Assembly: GCF_020184175.1 (NCBI RefSeq)
Contig: NC_065530.1
Coordinates: forward strand, 29,799,260-29,863,259
DNA from: Aphis gossypii
Lineage: Eukaryota > Arthropoda > Insecta > Hemiptera > Aphididae
Direction of reading: 5' to 3'
Length of the DNA: 64,000 bases
Of the stretch, positions 26,234 through 38,600 are shown one piece after another. Made by a program: the position numbers and the translations under genes. Positions within the stretch are counted from its first letter, which is position 1; each line of letters opens with the position of its first letter. A model generated the notes under the pieces. It was not told where the DNA came from. It worked only from the letters and a program-made list of their open reading frames with translations, and did no database searches.

Positions 26234-26282
26234 ATTCACGCCGGAAACTTGCACGATTGATTACGCTCCTGCTTCGATTTCA
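26234..26282 (+). repeat. Diverged 49-bp direct repeat, copy A
   Basis: Begins ATTCACGCCGGAAACTTGCA and ends GATTTCA. It aligns without gaps to 26548-26596 at about 35 of 49 positions, with the 14-base core CCGGAAACTTGCAC unchanged. Confidence 0.7.
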
Positions 26283-26547
26283 TTTTGTTCGGTAATTATG
26301 TTTGATCCAATCGAATATACTCGTATTGCTAAAAAAAGAACCCAAAATATCGCGCGATAAATTTTTTATACAGTTATCAATTAAAAACACAAAATTGTGT
26401 TCATGTCTACGGCCGTACAAATATTTTTGTACAGACAAATTTAACGCTGTTGTTGTATATGGCTAACATAAACTGATACTCAGTATTTTATTTTACATAA
26501 TGTATTAATAATGTCCTTGATGACTCAGCGTGATTTTCAACCATTAA

Positions 26548-26596
26548 ATTCGCACCGGAAACTTGCACAGTCTATAACGGTTATATTCTGATTTCA
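26548..26596 (+). repeat. Diverged 49-bp direct repeat, copy B
   Basis: Begins ATTCGCACCGGAAACTTGCA and ends GATTTCA, 314 bp downstream of copy A in the same orientation. Confidence 0.7.
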
Positions 26597-29199
26597 ATCT
26601 TGAGAGTAATAACACCACCTTTAGGAACTGAATTTACGGTAAGATTATTGTTTATTTGATGGGTCACATTGCTTTGAATTCGTTTTTATTTTTTTAAAAC
26701 AATTTTTGTGTTGTGTAAAGAATTATATTCTTACAATATAGGTACAATAGTGCTTTTGTTACATATCGCTGTATTTTAATATTATCTGATTTAATGTTGC
26801 CGACACAATTCTATTATAGATTGACATTGTTTTAATGAAAATAGTTAAAATATTTTTTCCTATTTCCATAATTCCATATTATGTTGCAAATCTGATTATT
26901 TATGTTTGTTAATAATATATTACAATATTATAATTTATGTCCAATGGCTATAGTTATACAAGAAATGGCGATGACAAGTGTTAACTGCGTAATAAATATC
27001 TTTAAATTTTCGTTTTCGAACGCTCCATACTATAATAATACTTATTGTTGTATACGATTTATATTCTTTGGTCTTTTTTTCGTATAAATATGTAATGATA
27101 TAAAAATTAATTGATTTTTTTTTTTTTTTTTTTTTTAATTATAAATATATTATAAATATTTATTTGTTTTGTTTATCATTATTATTACTCATAATGGTAT
27201 TTAGGTAGGTAGCGTTTACACCGGTTTGACTGAATAATATAATATTTAAGAGTTCGGATTGTATAATATATATGAGATTGTGTGTAAATTTATTAGATTT
27301 AGGTACTAGTGTTCTTGTCTTATATTCTACCTACCTACTGCAACGGAGCTAGTGTTATATAATATGTATGTTATCTATCACAAAATTATTATCTACTATA
27401 AATTATAATTCTAACAAGACAAATATTTATATTTATATTATTAACTATCAGCTATACCGATAATAAATAGTATACGACTGATAAGCTATAACTTTACAGA
27501 ATCAAAAATGTAGTTTTACTATTCAGAAACAATACGCGTATTTAAATATTTAATCGACACCGTACCAAGGTTGATGAGTCTCAGGTCTCTGACATCGTCG
27601 TAGTAATGTCGTACTGTTGATCGTAAAGCTTCACGTAGATAAATTACTTAGCTAGGTTGTTAATCAATCTGTTGTTTTATTGTTAAAACACTAATACAAT
27701 TAATAATGGACACGATAAACGGAGGGTGTTACGATTGGTCTTTAAATAGTCGTATTTAAAAAAAACACTTATACCTAATTACGGATAAAATAAGTGAGTG
27801 GTTTTATGACCAATCAGCTCTGAATAGTTTTATCTAAAACACAATACAGGCTAGGTTAGGGAGTTTCTCTTAGATGAGTCTAGTCTTACTATACACTAGT
27901 ATAACTTATAGATAGTTCTGTTTGTATAGTGTGAATTAGCTCCTTTATATCATAAAATTGTACACCCTCATATTTGGATTAGTGTAGTTAATGAAATCGC
28001 AGGACACGGACAAGGATTTTATTATAATCGCTAATTTGGTGATGCTTACAAAAAAGATGATTTATATAACATGTATGCAAAATATGGTTAGATATATGAA
28101 ACTAGTATTATTACTTTGGATATTAAATTAAAGTAAAGTAGGTATGCAATATAAAGATATAACAAATAGTAAATATTAGTTTTAAATTGCTTAATGCAGA
28201 AGATTGGCGGCAGTCAGTTAATGCATTAAAAGAAAGTATTATGCTAAAAGTTTTTTGTAACGATATTAAAACAATATAAACCCCCTCAAAAAAGTAGGTA
28301 CAATGACATTTGACCAAGACGAATTACTTTTATCATTAGCAATAAAAAATGTATTTTATTATGTATAAATGGCTATACAATTAATTGGTTATAAAAGTTA
28401 ACGTGTAACATATTTTGGCAAGTAGGTAGCAAAAATAACAAGATAGTGCTGTTTAATATAGAATGAATTAACAGAATTTTTTTTATAGTTAATGACGAAA
28501 AACACTTAACGTATTTCGTTATATTGTATAAGTTGATTGGTAATATCAATAACCACGAGATTCATATCGGCTGCAAAAAAATGTCGAGGAAAAAAGCTTT
28601 TGCAAATTATACAAAATTTCCGGTATCTTATCACTTTTTGTTCTCGTTCATTGTTCGTTATTATTTTTTTATTTATTTTAAAATTTAAACAAGCAAGGAT
28701 TCTGCAAAAACTATAATATAATAATATGCGTAATTATTTCATAATGTTGTACCGATCGTGCAATTTTCATTGTAGCACAAATCTAACAGAAAACTCAGTA
28801 TAATTTATATTGGATCGCTGAAATGTAATCTATACTTAAGACTCTCGACCAAAGTCGATCTCGAATAGTGATAAAGTGACAACTATAAACTGCATGCAGA
28901 CTACAGAGCTTGATTACTGAGGTTATTACTTTATCGGGGTTCTTTAAAACACTGAATTACAAATTTAATGTTAATAATATGCGGAGACAACAATAACTGC
29001 CATGCATTATGTTTTTATAATAAATAAATTCTGTTATTGTTGCAGCGGAAAATAAATAATAATAATGAAAAAAAATTGTAAAAAATATTTTTACGGCAAT
29101 AAAATAAAATGTATTTTTCGTTAGGTTTTCGGACTTAGTATTTTTAACGAAATCCACACACGCCCACATTCATAAAATAAAGATCATATATTTATTCGT

Positions 29200-30330
29200 T
29201 TGGTTTAGTTTCGGCGCAGTGTCCATACCTTAGATCTCTTCATCCGACGATAACACCTCCGCACACTTTGTTGCCGATGGACGATGGCGGAAAACGAGAG
29301 TAGTGCGACGTTCCAAGACACACAGTGACCTCCCTTAAACATTTAAACGCCTAAGTTGTGCTGGTATTTCTTCGGAATTTAAACTTCAACGTTATTTTTT
29401 CGCGATCTAACCAAAAGGATTACATACAAACACACATGCACATAAAATATATTATATATACTTGCGTTGTATATATATATATATACATATACACATGCGC
29501 GAAAAGGTATCAAAACACTTTGAAACGTCGTACAATAACGTTTATGGGAATAACGTTTCGTCGTGCGTTTAAAGGCTTACAATAATTCTTGGTGAGAGGA
29601 AAAAAAAATCATATATATATACGAAATGGCCTAAGCACACGACGACGACCACACCACTATCGCCGTTCGGTCACTTTCTCTCTCTATCTTTCCGTCTCTC
29701 ACTCTTTCTCTACCAATCTCTCTCGAAGAAAACGGGCGCGGAATTGATCAATACTTATTACGGATTACACGGCCGCTGTTTTTTCTCATTTTGTGCTCTA
29801 CTGCTGTGTGTAATGTGTATGTGTTTTTATGATCGGCCACCCCTTATATATGTATGTGTGTGTGTGTGCGAGTAGTTTTTTCTTTTTTTACTCCCGGACC
29901 ACCGCTCCCCCGGACAGCCGGAGGGGTCCCTCCGCCGCAACCGCCTTACCCCGGGGGCTAAAACCCACAAAAAAAAAAAAAAAAATAACAGCTCTCTCCG
30001 TCTCTCTCCGTCAGCGTACACCCTCCTGTCATTTATATATGTATGTATATACATATATACACACGCGAAAGACGACGACAAAACACCCTAAACGACCGTG
30101 CGGTACCGCCGCTGCCGATATTTTTTAATGTTATTTCTTTCATTCTTTGTATGTATATAAATATATATATATGCACGTAGCGTGTATATACTACGTGAGA
30201 GCGACGGGGCTAAAAAGAAGGACTGAGCACCCCGAGGGCTTTGCGTCTTTGGAACGGCGACACGTAGAGTGAGAGAGAAAGTATATTATTTCCTTTTTGG
30301 AAATTTTTAATTCGGTTTTAAAGATGACGT
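29200..30330. other. GC/CpG-richer patch 1 with CT tract
   Basis: Composition changes sharply from the AT-rich flank. The patch holds a YY1/Pho-like GATGGCGG (29283), a (TA)n run (29469-29484), a CT-rich tract (29671-29724), (TG)n at 29856-29868, a GC-rich stretch with CCGGACC/GGGGTCC words (29894-29960), a 17-base A run (29969-29985) and a short GA tract near 30267-30280. Overlapping open frames on both strands (29827-30128) are simple-sequence artefacts. It could be a promoter or enhancer; no exon identified. Confidence 0.5.
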
Positions 30331-31038
30331 CACGTAATGATTTCCGTTCGCGGTCGCGTTTATATCAATGCCGTAAAAATAAAAGAGAAAAAAACCGTTT
30401 TTTTTCTTTCACAAGCATTCCCAACGCGTGGGGTGAAAAATAATAATATTGCACCACTTATAAAAGTTTCAATTAGTTTGTTTTGGTACACTTTTAAGGT
30501 TTTCATTAATATAAAAACTTACGCATATAATAAAACCACATCATGTTAATTATAAATTCGTTAATATAGCCACAAGATGTAATTACTTATAATTTGTTGT
30601 TGCATTGTTATTCGTTTTTGGTTTTTTTTTTTTTTTTTAAATGGTTTGAGCATATAGTATTATATTATAGAATTTAAAGTAATATCGTTTTTTCACATAT
30701 TATATAAATACTGTAAGCGGAATATAGTTGTGCACTAAAACCAAAATTTGTTTATAGCTTTATAGCTTATATAATATATATTATAATATACGTATTGCAT
30801 ATAACGGATATTAATATTGCAGTTTTCTACTTATTAATAATAACTTTACTAGCGTTGGTGAAAATTTAAATTTATCGTTATTGCGACCAACTGTACTGTT
30901 TTAGTTAAACGCGTCTCGTCTTGTATTCATCATATTATATAGGTACATGATGTTCATGATATTATATGAGCAAGAACATATTATTGTGTGTTTTCAAAAT
31001 GAGAAATAAGTTTATGACTCAGTAAATGTTTTATACTG

Positions 31039-31078
<40 letters not shown>

Positions 31079-32640
31079 CCTACCTATTATAGTGGATTGA
31101 ATTCAATGATGTTATTTTCTCGATCGTATATAACGAGGTTGTAGTTAGGTTCATTAATTTTTAAAGTTTACTATTCGCCCGACATTAGTTAAGTGCACAT
31201 TATACCCTAATGTGAAATTTGTTATTGATCGGTGCGGAAAACAGTATAATTCGATTACATCTGGTTCATTGAGCTTTTATATCATTATACGTGGGCCTTT
31301 AATGGGAGTTTTTTTTGGATCCAAAAAAAAAAAAAAATAAATTGCCAAAACTAGATCTAATTTTTATTATTCGACCAGGGAATCTTTTAAATTATATATG
31401 ATCTTAAAATATGGTTTTAAAAACTTAATTCTTTAATACAAATATAAACCGTTAGGAAATATTACTGAATTAGTTGAAAATTTTAAGATATTATGCATTT
31501 TAAATTGTAGTATATTATAATTAGGTATTAATTTTTATGTACACGAAATAATAAATAGTCCAAATTATTACGTCACATCTGTTAGTAACACATGGTCATA
31601 ACCATTGAGAATATTGTAACAGTGGTTTTAAGCTTCTACGGTTTAGAAAAAAAGTAATTTTATAATGTTCAGAAATATAAAATATTCAGGGTCACTCAGT
31701 TCACACAGGAACGTAATTTATTGGGGGTGGCAAGTAGTGCGCTACACCAACGACTTTTTTATTCTGCCAAAAATAAAACAAATGCGCCAGTATGTGTATT
31801 AAATCTTATATTGAGTTATTATTTCATATTATTTAATTTTATTTTTCAAATATATTTTTGCTATGGTCTAACTATCGATTGACTACCAATGGACCTTAAT
31901 ATGTAAATTATATAATAAAAAGGTAGTTTTAATATTGCACAATATTATCGTCTTATAAATAAAAAACACGAGACAACTTATATTCCAAGTCATTAAATCC
32001 GCATTAGTATAAGAAATCACAAACATTGGGTAATTTCCCATCAATGTGTTAAAAACAAAGTCTAAAAATTGCATTCCTTTTTTTTTCCTTGTCATTTAAA
32101 TCTCATCGCAGTTGCCTTTTACATATTGCATATTACACTAGATATACACTATACGGTGATTTAAGCGTATAACTATTATGGCCTTGGTAATAATTTAAAA
32201 ATGGCACTCAAACATTTTGTTGTTAACTAAATAAGTGGAGACAACTGAAAAACTTACACGACGCGCTTGGATTGATAAATTTACTATAAGAGTTTATGCC
32301 ACCTCTTTCGATTTCGTAACTCAAAATTTGGAAGACTCGGCGAGTGTTATTTAATGAACTATACTTTTGCGTCGAAATCGATCGATGATCAATATTTATA
32401 TTTTTAATACGTCTGTGTTTCAGCCTTCAGGTTATGGACGAATAAAGCCAGCGTTTTCAATGGCGTGTAACCAAAATAGAATGTGACGAAAAAATGCGTA
32501 TTATTTCTGTTAATTTCGGGCCCGATTATTTGTCGCACACTCATATACGATATACTTTGTACGCATTGATTGCAGTACTAATTATTAAAACAGTCGACTG
32601 CGAGCTGTAGACACAGCACGTCATGTTGTGGCATAATGTA
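30331..32640. other. AT-rich non-coding DNA
   Basis: No gene seen. Contains a (TA)n microsatellite at 31044-31072. A GC-richer stretch near 31690-31760 (AGGGTCACTCAGTTCACAC, GGGGGTGGCAAG) looks like transposon debris without recognisable ends. Confidence 0.6.
31044..31072. repeat. (TA)n microsatellite
   Basis: Uninterrupted TA dinucleotides over about 29 bases, followed by the TACCTACC motif. Confidence 0.95.
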
Positions 32641-33290
32641 TTTTAATTATTATAATCGTTTGAAACACACGCGCGCCATGCGATATAACCATAATATGCA
32701 GGTGAACTACGTGAAAAAAACGTCGCGTAAAATACACCCGTGTATAAAAAACTGTTTAAAAAAACTGGCTCGAGTCGACACTTTGAGAACCCTTGCCGGT
32801 TAAAAAAGAAGGAAAAAAACTGCCCGTGTGGGGCCAGAGGGAAGAGAGTGAAAAAAAAATGTACACCCCGTCCGACCGGGACCTCTGTTGCAGTTACGTG
32901 GGGTTGCGGCCCGGAACACGTGGCACGCGCGCTAAGGGGTGAGCGCCGTATATACATTTTTTTATGTTTTTAAATCGCCCTCAGTGTACGGTGCGCAAGT
33001 ATATGTATATATATGCATGCGGAACCCACGGGTCGGGCTAACCCCACCGGTCAGACGGACGGGGGCGCGAAGGACTCCTCCGCCAGTTCCTGTTTTTTTT
33101 CATTAGTCCCTCCCGCACCCCACGCCATCGGGCGCGCGCACACAAAGGGGTTAATACCGTAGTATACCCCGGGCCTGAGGGTCTCGGGCGAGAAGCCGCT
33201 CCTCGGCAGCGGCGTACAATAATAATAATAATATAATATACGACGGCGCGATGCACATATTAACCACGTCATATATATATATTATGTATA
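32641..33290. other. GC/CpG-richer patch 2
   Basis: Two CpG-dense stretches (about 32860-32950 and 33025-33215) with CGCGCGC and CCCCGGG words, separated by AT-rich sequence. Open frames on both strands (32643-32973, 33038-33272) overlap and show no domain. No exon identified. Confidence 0.5.
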
Positions 33291-35590
33291 CACACATGGT
33301 TTAATATTGTATTGTGTAGATATAGTGCTGTAGTGTTATACACCGCGATACGCATCCGTACAAGTTTAATATTATTAATAATTATTGTGCTTTATACGCC
33401 GTGCTCGAAACGTCCGTGCTTATGGTATAGAGATATCGCAAACAAAAGATGCGTCTCGACAGGCCATTTTTGGTGTGAAAGTTATATATTAGATATGTCA
33501 TACGTGTAGCGGTTAAATCTCAGTGTTTTCGATCGTGGCGAATTATATTGTTTTATACATACAGAACGTATTTCGTAGTTTGTTTGTCTTCGCACACAAT
33601 CATGCACCGAACAGAAATATTATTAGCGTTCTCAGCTTCTGTTTTTTTTTTAAATTTAAAATACAAAATAGCTCTATGTGACTTGACTATGAAGGTTTAT
33701 CAGATTTTCGAGAAAATTAAAAGCAAATAACAGTATAACATAATCGGCAATTTCGTTTTTTTTTTTTTTAAGTTAAACTAAGCTCATAAACCAAAAACCA
33801 GTATTGATCATAATCAAAGTTTCGGTTTTTTTATATTATCCAATAATAATAGTAGGTTGATAATAATATTTTTACATGGCCGTATTTCAAAACAACATGT
33901 ATTAAGGTAAATATACGGTACCTACGACTCACTGTCTATAATATATTATTAATATGTAATACAACTAATATTAATATTGTATAACTCGTATTTCAATAAG
34001 TCCAATCGGGAAGGGTTTTCGACTAGGTATAAAATTCTTGGTATAATAGTAGTCACTACCTTTCTAGGATAATTTTTTTTATAAATCAAGTATACGATTT
34101 TAGCATTTTTAACTTTATTACTCTTCCAATTTAATTAATATCTGTATGCTTTTCGTTCATTTGTATAATAATTAAAAAAAAATGTAGAAGAACAAATATC
34201 CAAAAGGTTAGGTTAGAGGTGTAATATTCATTTATTATTTATCAATATTTTATACGTACTTACTATCTGTTTACAATATAGCGATGAAACATTATCTTGA
34301 GAATTCGGAGATGTTGGATCGAGTCTTATTTTTAATTTTGTCACAAATTGTGATCAAAATAATATGTACATAATTAAATCTCTTTATATAAATTATATAA
34401 TAATATGAACATTGTGTGGTTATTAAAATATTCTTTATTCAACCCGCCTACTCGCATCTCACGATTTTATAATAATTATTATTGAGCGCATAGGTACATG
34501 TATGCATTTACTCACATGTAGCAGAATACTTACCAACTCTTTGTATAAAATGTATATTCGCGTAGGTCGCGCTTATTTTAATAGTATTATTATTAGCATT
34601 TACCGTAATAGAACTGATAATAAAAATGCAGTAGGTACATTTATACAATTAGAAATCTACAGATGCTGAACATTATAATATTATTTACGATAATATTGAC
34701 GAGTTACGTAGGATGGTATGTTCTACGCAAATGTCATGGGAAACGACTAGTATAAAGTTGAGTTAAAAAGTTACTTTTTTTTTAAATTATTGAATTTCAG
34801 TCTTTACTCGTAAGTTAATGTTTTAACCAGTGAACTAATTTAATCGGTTAAAGTATATAAATAGTTGATTTAAAAAAATAATAAGTTGAATTACAAACAA
34901 CGACTAGATTTTATATATATTTATAACTATAGTTAAAAAACACTATAATAAATCAATTATTGATGTTTAATTTTAATCATGTTATGTATAGGTCCAATTA
35001 TTTTAAATAAAACAAACGAAAAATGAAATATTTATCGATTAAACAATTTAGTTGACACATTAAATTAGTTACTAATTAACGTGTAATTATCTTTACTTGT
35101 ACGGTTATAGTGGCGATATGTCCTATATAAAGACTTTTTAAGAAGCATTTATAATAAGATTATATTTACGAAGAATTATAACATATTATTATTACTATAG
35201 AATTTGTGAGGTTGATGACAATTTAGAAATTTTCGTATACGCGTTATTTTTGTTGGTCGATTTTGACGATTGATAAATTCTACATCGATTTTCTATCATT
35301 AAAAGTTTTAAAAATCCTCGAGTTTATTACGTATTCTAGAAAACATTAGCTTATTATAATATATACGGACAGAAGTACAGTCTTTTTTATTTTTTAATGG
35401 AAATTTGTTGTTTCTATAATGTTATACAGTGTACTACCTATACATTCACGTTTATAAAATAAAATAAAAACTGTTAGTGCAGTGCTCGGCGTCCTATATA
35501 GTATGCATGCCTTTATTCTTTCAAATAAAAAGTATTAAATATTTAAATTTTGCTTTTTCAGCATACAAAAATTAACACTTGATTCGATGC
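33291..35590. other. AT-rich non-coding DNA
   Basis: Nothing recognised beyond homopolymer runs and TACCTA-type motifs. Confidence 0.6.
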
Positions 35591-36653
35591 AATCAAAACG
35601 ATCGTGTATACGTATATAATACAATACGATTTTAACGGAATTCGTCACCGTCGCGACCCCCTCCCCCCAGAATCGATAAACCCGGACGTCTAGATAAGGT
35701 GTACCTAACTATCATGTAGGTACACTATTTGTAATGGCCGATTAGAGAAAACGGTTTAGACGGTGTTTTATTTTTCTTCGACATCCGGAAAGGACATTAT
35801 TTTTTAAGCTTTTTTTTGTGCGCGTTGTTAAACTGTTGTTTATCTGGGTGTGTTTTTTTTTTTGCGTTTGTCTGGCCTGACCCTGAACACCATGCTGCAA
35901 ACACACACACACACGCACATGTACGCAGTGGGGTCACACATAGTAGTTTTCGACCCCTCAGAGTCTGGCTCACAACGGCATAAAAAAAAACTACTACTAT
36001 TACTACTACTATTACTCCTATATATTTTACCCCCGTGTGTACTATTGTCGACACCCTGACCTACTAAAAAAATCGAACCAGATCGGTTCGATGTGTGCCT
36101 GAAAAATGTTGTGCGTTTGTGCGACGTATCGTGGTGTAAGCTGACTAACGATGACGGCGACGATACAAGTTTTGCAGTTATATAAAACACGTACAGGTAA
36201 AATATATTCTTATAAATAGTATATGTAAAATAAATAAACATAAACATATGTATGTATATAATATATATAATATATATATTATATATGAGTGTACAGAATA
36301 TGATTATAAAATATAATTATTCGTTGTATAGTTAACGTGTGATGGCAGCGATTGTATATACTTACTGTATTTATATCTATATATATATACATGTATAAAT
36401 ATGTGTGTTAAATGTATATCTTGATGGGTGTATGCGTCTCCCCGCTAATGTTGCTCGGGGTTTGACTTTATCTTTCTCAGGGTGATAAATGAAGGCGTCG
36501 TGTATAGGATTAAAAACGCTTAATGTCTGCGAGACGCAGATTAATGTACAGTAATAAGAAGTATAAAAAGACCCTTGTAATATTAATTAAAAAGGAAAAA
36601 AAAATACTTGAGTTCCCCTCGCGCCACTCGAGAAATCAAGAAATTAATGCTCC

Positions 36654-36676
36654 CGTCGTCGTCGTCGTCGTCGCCG
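36654..36676. repeat. (CGT)n trinucleotide repeat
   Basis: Seven to eight copies of CGT/GTC, ending in CGCCG. Not in a credible reading frame. Confidence 0.9.
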
Positions 36677-37872
36677 TTTCTTAATTTATTTTTCCTCGTT
36701 AAAACTTTTCGTACCCCGGAATAATAATAATAGTAATAATAAAAATCCACAGTAGTTGTAATCTCCGTTGGAGTGGGTGTTTTTTTCTTTTATTAAACCT
36801 CACAAAGTTAAAAAGGCGGTTTTCGTCGAAATTCGTTCCGCGGTTTTAATTGGTATCCGGTTACACAAACGCGGGATGAAGATCTTTTATTTATTTTCTT
36901 TCGACTTAGTTTTTTTTTTTAATTGCTTGTTGCCAAGAAAAAACGGTCCAATTACGAGCGTCGTTATGGCGGCGACGGTGAGGGGGGATTTTTTTTTTTT
37001 AAGGACTTCGTAATTAATGGAATAATTTGATTGGGAGGGTGGGAAATTAACTTGTAAACAGAAAAAAAAAATTAAAAGAAAAAACAACCATTGAACTGTC
37101 GGAAAATAAATTTAATTATATACGTCATATTTTAATAATATTATAATACGCATAATACATTATAATACACACAAGAACGACTTTCTACGAGTATATGACG
37201 TATTCGTATGTATTATACGTTATTCGGTGAATGGGAGCGAAAAGCTTGATTCGAGTGGTTTGAATTTAAACTGGATAAAAATGTTAACACGAACTCGAGA
37301 ATATATACCTGGTGCAAGAGTCTTATTAGATTTGGGAAACGTCTTGGTAAATCGACGAATATTTATCAACATATATAATATTGTACACACATACACACAC
37401 ACACACACTCACTCCCGCTCCACATATGCACATGCAGAATAAACTAAGTTTTTTTTTACTTCTTCTCGTCATGACGTTTCCGTCGTAATAATAATGATGT
37501 ATACCTCGAGAGTAGATATACTTTTGCCCTCAAAACTGTTTATGGAAACGAAGGCAATTGAATGGTGTTTTCTTATTCTTCTACGGTATTTTTTTTTTCG
37601 CACGCGTAGATCGATATGTTTATATATACGAACAACGTTTCTGAGAAGAGTGCTTTCGGATGACGCCTTTTTATAAAAGGGAGCCACCGCCGCGCAGAGA
37701 ACAAAAGGAAGAGGAGAACAAGTTGGATCAGTGACTGTCGGAGATTTTTTTATGCTCTATACTTTTGATTTTAATGAGAACGGTTACGGCGTGAAAAATA
37801 CCAAAGGGCTATGATGTGCCACAGAGAAGAAACAATAACAAACGACGATCGGGGAGGGGGTTGGTGTGATGC

Positions 37873-37886
37873 GGGGGGGGGGGGGG
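37873..37886 (+). repeat. 14-base G homopolymer
   Basis: Uninterrupted run of G following GGAGGGGGTTGG, in an otherwise AT-rich genome. Could form a G-quadruplex, and is also a likely site of sequencing-length error. Confidence 0.9.
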
Positions 37887-38600
37887 TGGTCAGGTCAAAT
37901 TTCAAAAGAAAATCAAAAGCGAAAGGAAGGAAATGCGCTCATATTTTCTTTTGATTTACCAGAGCATGCAAAACGTGACTTACAGTTTAAACGCGTCCGT
38001 CGAAAATTGTAGTTTGAAAATATTTTGTTTATAGTAGGTATATACTCATGTTAATATATATATATCTATATACATCGGGTTGAAAGTGCACCACGTGGTC
38101 GTGTAACTGCGATACTTATTGTATATATATATATGATATGGACTCGGGGAAAACACAAGTATAACGGACGTGTTTGTGGATAATGGATATATATATAAAA
38201 ACTTTTCTTCGGCCAACTGTCAATTTCGATGTACCACGCGTGTCGTTCAGTTGTAAATCCCCCGGATTGTTGTCGTTTCGTCGTGTGTACTTAACCGCGG
38301 TAGTAAGCTAAAAACGACGGCGACGTTTGCACAGTTTTCATTGCACACGAAGAGTTTTGAGTCCATGTAAAATCGTATATACGCGTGTATCCCTGACAGA
38401 GAGTACACGGAAACGAATAAACTGTATAAAAATTGTATAAAAAATAGTATGTAATTTTTTTATTTTATTTTTAAAGCGTTAAAAACGCATATCGAGAACG
38501 GCGTGCGATGTCGGTATACACGACTCTGCGATGACCCAAGACGATCGCTCCTAAAAAGGAAATAATAATAATCGGATAATATTATATATAGGTAAAAACC

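Larger units (their letters stand above)
23806..29199. other. AT-rich intergenic DNA
   Basis: No exon recognised. Contains a 22-base T run (27115-27136), a diverged 49-bp direct repeat (26234-26282 and 26548-26596), a nested inverted repeat at 27733-27815 (outer arms GATTGGTC/GACCAATC, inner CACTTAT/ATAAGTG), and many AGGTAGGT-type motifs. A mildly GC-richer segment at about 25590-25740 has no identifiable content. The open frame at 25190-25375 is basic but matches nothing I know. Confidence 0.6.
35591..38600. other. GC/CpG-richer patch 3 with CA, CGT and G runs
   Basis: Contains a (CA)n run (about 35898-35920), a hairpin ATCGAACC/GGTTCGAT (36072-36092), a (CGT)n run (36654-36676), a YY1/Pho-like ATGGCGG (36966), a second (CA)n run (about 37384-37409), and a 14-base G tract (37873-37886). 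The open frame on the minus strand at 35840-36247 translates low-complexity repeats and is not believed. No exon identified. Confidence 0.5.

Noticed and set aside
32195..32215. AATGGCACT resembling the miR-263 start
   Set aside because: Only nine bases match, and no hairpin is evident. Partial matches to other insect microRNA seeds (for example near 24528 and 39406) were dismissed for the same reason.
35840..36247. 135-codon minus-strand frame
   Set aside because: Consists of CA-repeat and (AGT)n-derived low-complexity residues.
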